Below, in pieces: positions 5,910 through 6,239 of a DNA stretch of 6,239 nt (the first letter of the stretch is position 1; the number at the start of each line of letters is the position of its first letter). Made by a program: the position numbers and the translations under genes. The notes below the pieces were generated by a model. That model had not been told where the DNA came from and ran no database searches. It was given only the letters and a program-made list of their open reading frames with translations. The DNA comes from Caldifarciminota bacterium. GTDB lineage: Bacteria > Hydrothermota > Hydrothermia > S141-80. The stretch is taken from positions 1 to 6,239 of the forward strand of contig JALUJC010000372.1 in the NCBI GenBank assembly GCA_027053375.1, written 5' to 3'.

Positions 5910-5935
5910 TGGTTTCACTTTATACCGTGAAACCA
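5910..5935. promoter_or_regulatory. Perfect 9-bp palindrome framing the -10 of the exported-protein operon
   Basis: TGGTTTCAC (5910-5918) and GTGAAACCA (5927-5935) are perfect inverted repeats around an 8-base centre. Read on the minus strand, that centre contains TATAAA (5924-5919), a good -10 box. The Shine-Dalgarno and the ATG at 5891 follow about 20-30 bp downstream. No clear -35 is seen at the right spacing. The arrangement is that of a dimeric repressor operator covering a promoter. Alternatively it could be an RNA hairpin if transcription starts further upstream. Confidence 0.5.
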
Positions 5936-6102
5936 GATTTCCGGAACATCAAGATGGTGGGTTGAGACGCAAATCAAAATGCGCGGGCAGCGATCCATGA
6001 TTTTTAGGTCAGGGGGAAGATGTTAGGTGCGCCCTGATAGATCCCTTTCTGCGTGTCGCAGTATTTCGGTCCACCCGGGCGACGCCTCCATCCATCGTTT
6101 TG
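5936..6102. other. Intergenic region without recognised genes
   Basis: This stretch lies between the exported-protein promoter and the terminator of the right-edge gene. Short frames here are not supported by Shine-Dalgarno sequences or recognisable protein patterns. TTCCGGAA (5939-5946) lies just upstream of the palindrome. Nothing else stands out. Confidence 0.5.
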
Positions 6103-6142
6103 AAAAAGGGTTTCCCGAGAGATTTCAAAGAAATCTCTCGGG
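6103..6142 (-). terminator. Strong hairpin terminator of the right-edge gene
   Basis: A perfect 12-bp inverted repeat, CCCGAGAGATTT (6114-6125) and AAATCTCTCGGG (6131-6142), has a 5-base loop. On the minus strand it starts 5 bases after the TGA at 6148 and is followed by AAACCC and then five T residues (6107-6103). The offset of the T-run makes it a slightly imperfect intrinsic terminator, but the stem and its place right after a stop codon are convincing. No T-run follows on the plus strand, so termination should act on the minus-strand gene. Confidence 0.65.
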
Positions 6143-6147
6143 GCAAA

Positions 6148-6239
6148 TCACATCCCCACCTCCCGTTCCATCTGCTGGAAAAACCGGCGAACAAGCGCAC
6201 CGATTCTGCGCAGTTCTGAAAGCTTTACCCGATGAACTT
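6148..6239 (-). CDS. C-terminal fragment of an unknown protein (runs off right edge)
   Basis: The last 29 codons of a minus-strand gene are visible, ending in TGA at 6150-6148. The peptide VHRVKLSELRRIGALVRRFF, followed by QQMEREVGM, is a plausible basic amphipathic helix. The frame is chosen because its stop sits directly before a strong hairpin and the composition looks protein-like. A competing frame reads through the hairpin to 6009 and gives a less natural peptide. The fragment is too short to assign a family. Confidence 0.5.
   Translation of the reverse strand, partial: VHRVKLSELRRIGALVRRFFQQMEREVGM

Noticed and set aside
95..5984. 12-bp direct repeat ATCAAAATGCGC at 95-106 and 5973-5984, both upstream of minus-strand genes
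   Set aside because: About one repeated 12-mer pair is expected by chance in a window of this size. At the second copy no -10 box follows at the right distance.
6009..6200. 63-codon minus-strand frame across the right-hand hairpin
   Set aside because: It reads straight through a strong terminator-like stem. The alternative frame ends just before the stem and gives a more protein-like sequence.

Overview
This is bacterial chromosomal DNA with moderately high G+C. Several features point to a bacterium: sigma-70-like -35/-10 pairs, strong AGGAGG-type ribosome binding sites inside gene clusters, and signal peptides. The proteins are rich in arginine and poor in lysine. The lineage cannot be fixed from the sequence. 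I see no mobile element, CRISPR array, tRNA or rRNA.

Layout from left to right. A putative lipoprotein gene runs off the left edge on the minus strand (1-62). It faces a plus-strand pair across a 174-bp divergent promoter region. The pair is a small NifU/IscU-like protein that lacks most of its cysteines (237-584), followed 5 bp later by a class III-type sirtuin (590-1315). The sirtuin frame is complete in motifs but is interrupted by an amber codon at 662-664. Converging on the sirtuin, and overlapping its last 15 bp, is a tightly packed minus-strand operon: hutI (imidazolonepropionase, 4685-3480), an EamA/DMT-family transporter (3498-2629) and an AtoE-type short-chain fatty acid transporter (2632-1301). 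All junctions inside this operon overlap. Upstream of hutI, also on the minus strand, is a second small operon. It holds an unrecognised exported protein of about 310 residues (5891-4959) and a 40-residue hydrophobic peptide coupled to it (4962-4840). At the right edge lies the 3' end of another minus-strand gene (6239-6148), followed directly by a strong hairpin.

How the genes may work together. HutI opens imidazolonepropionate to N-formimino-glutamate in histidine breakdown. The two transporters behind it suggest an operon for using or exporting amino-acid and short-chain-acid metabolites. The sirtuin converging on a fatty-acid transporter fits the known link between short-acyl metabolism and protein deacylation, but that link is an inference.

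The main points of interest are these. An amber codon sits in an otherwise intact sirtuin. Three cluster-leading genes have a -10 element only 6-8 bp before the ATG and no Shine-Dalgarno, which implies leaderless mRNAs, while most internal genes carry a Shine-Dalgarno. A perfect 9-bp palindrome frames the -10 of the exported-protein operon. A tiny coupled peptide gene would be missed by most gene callers.
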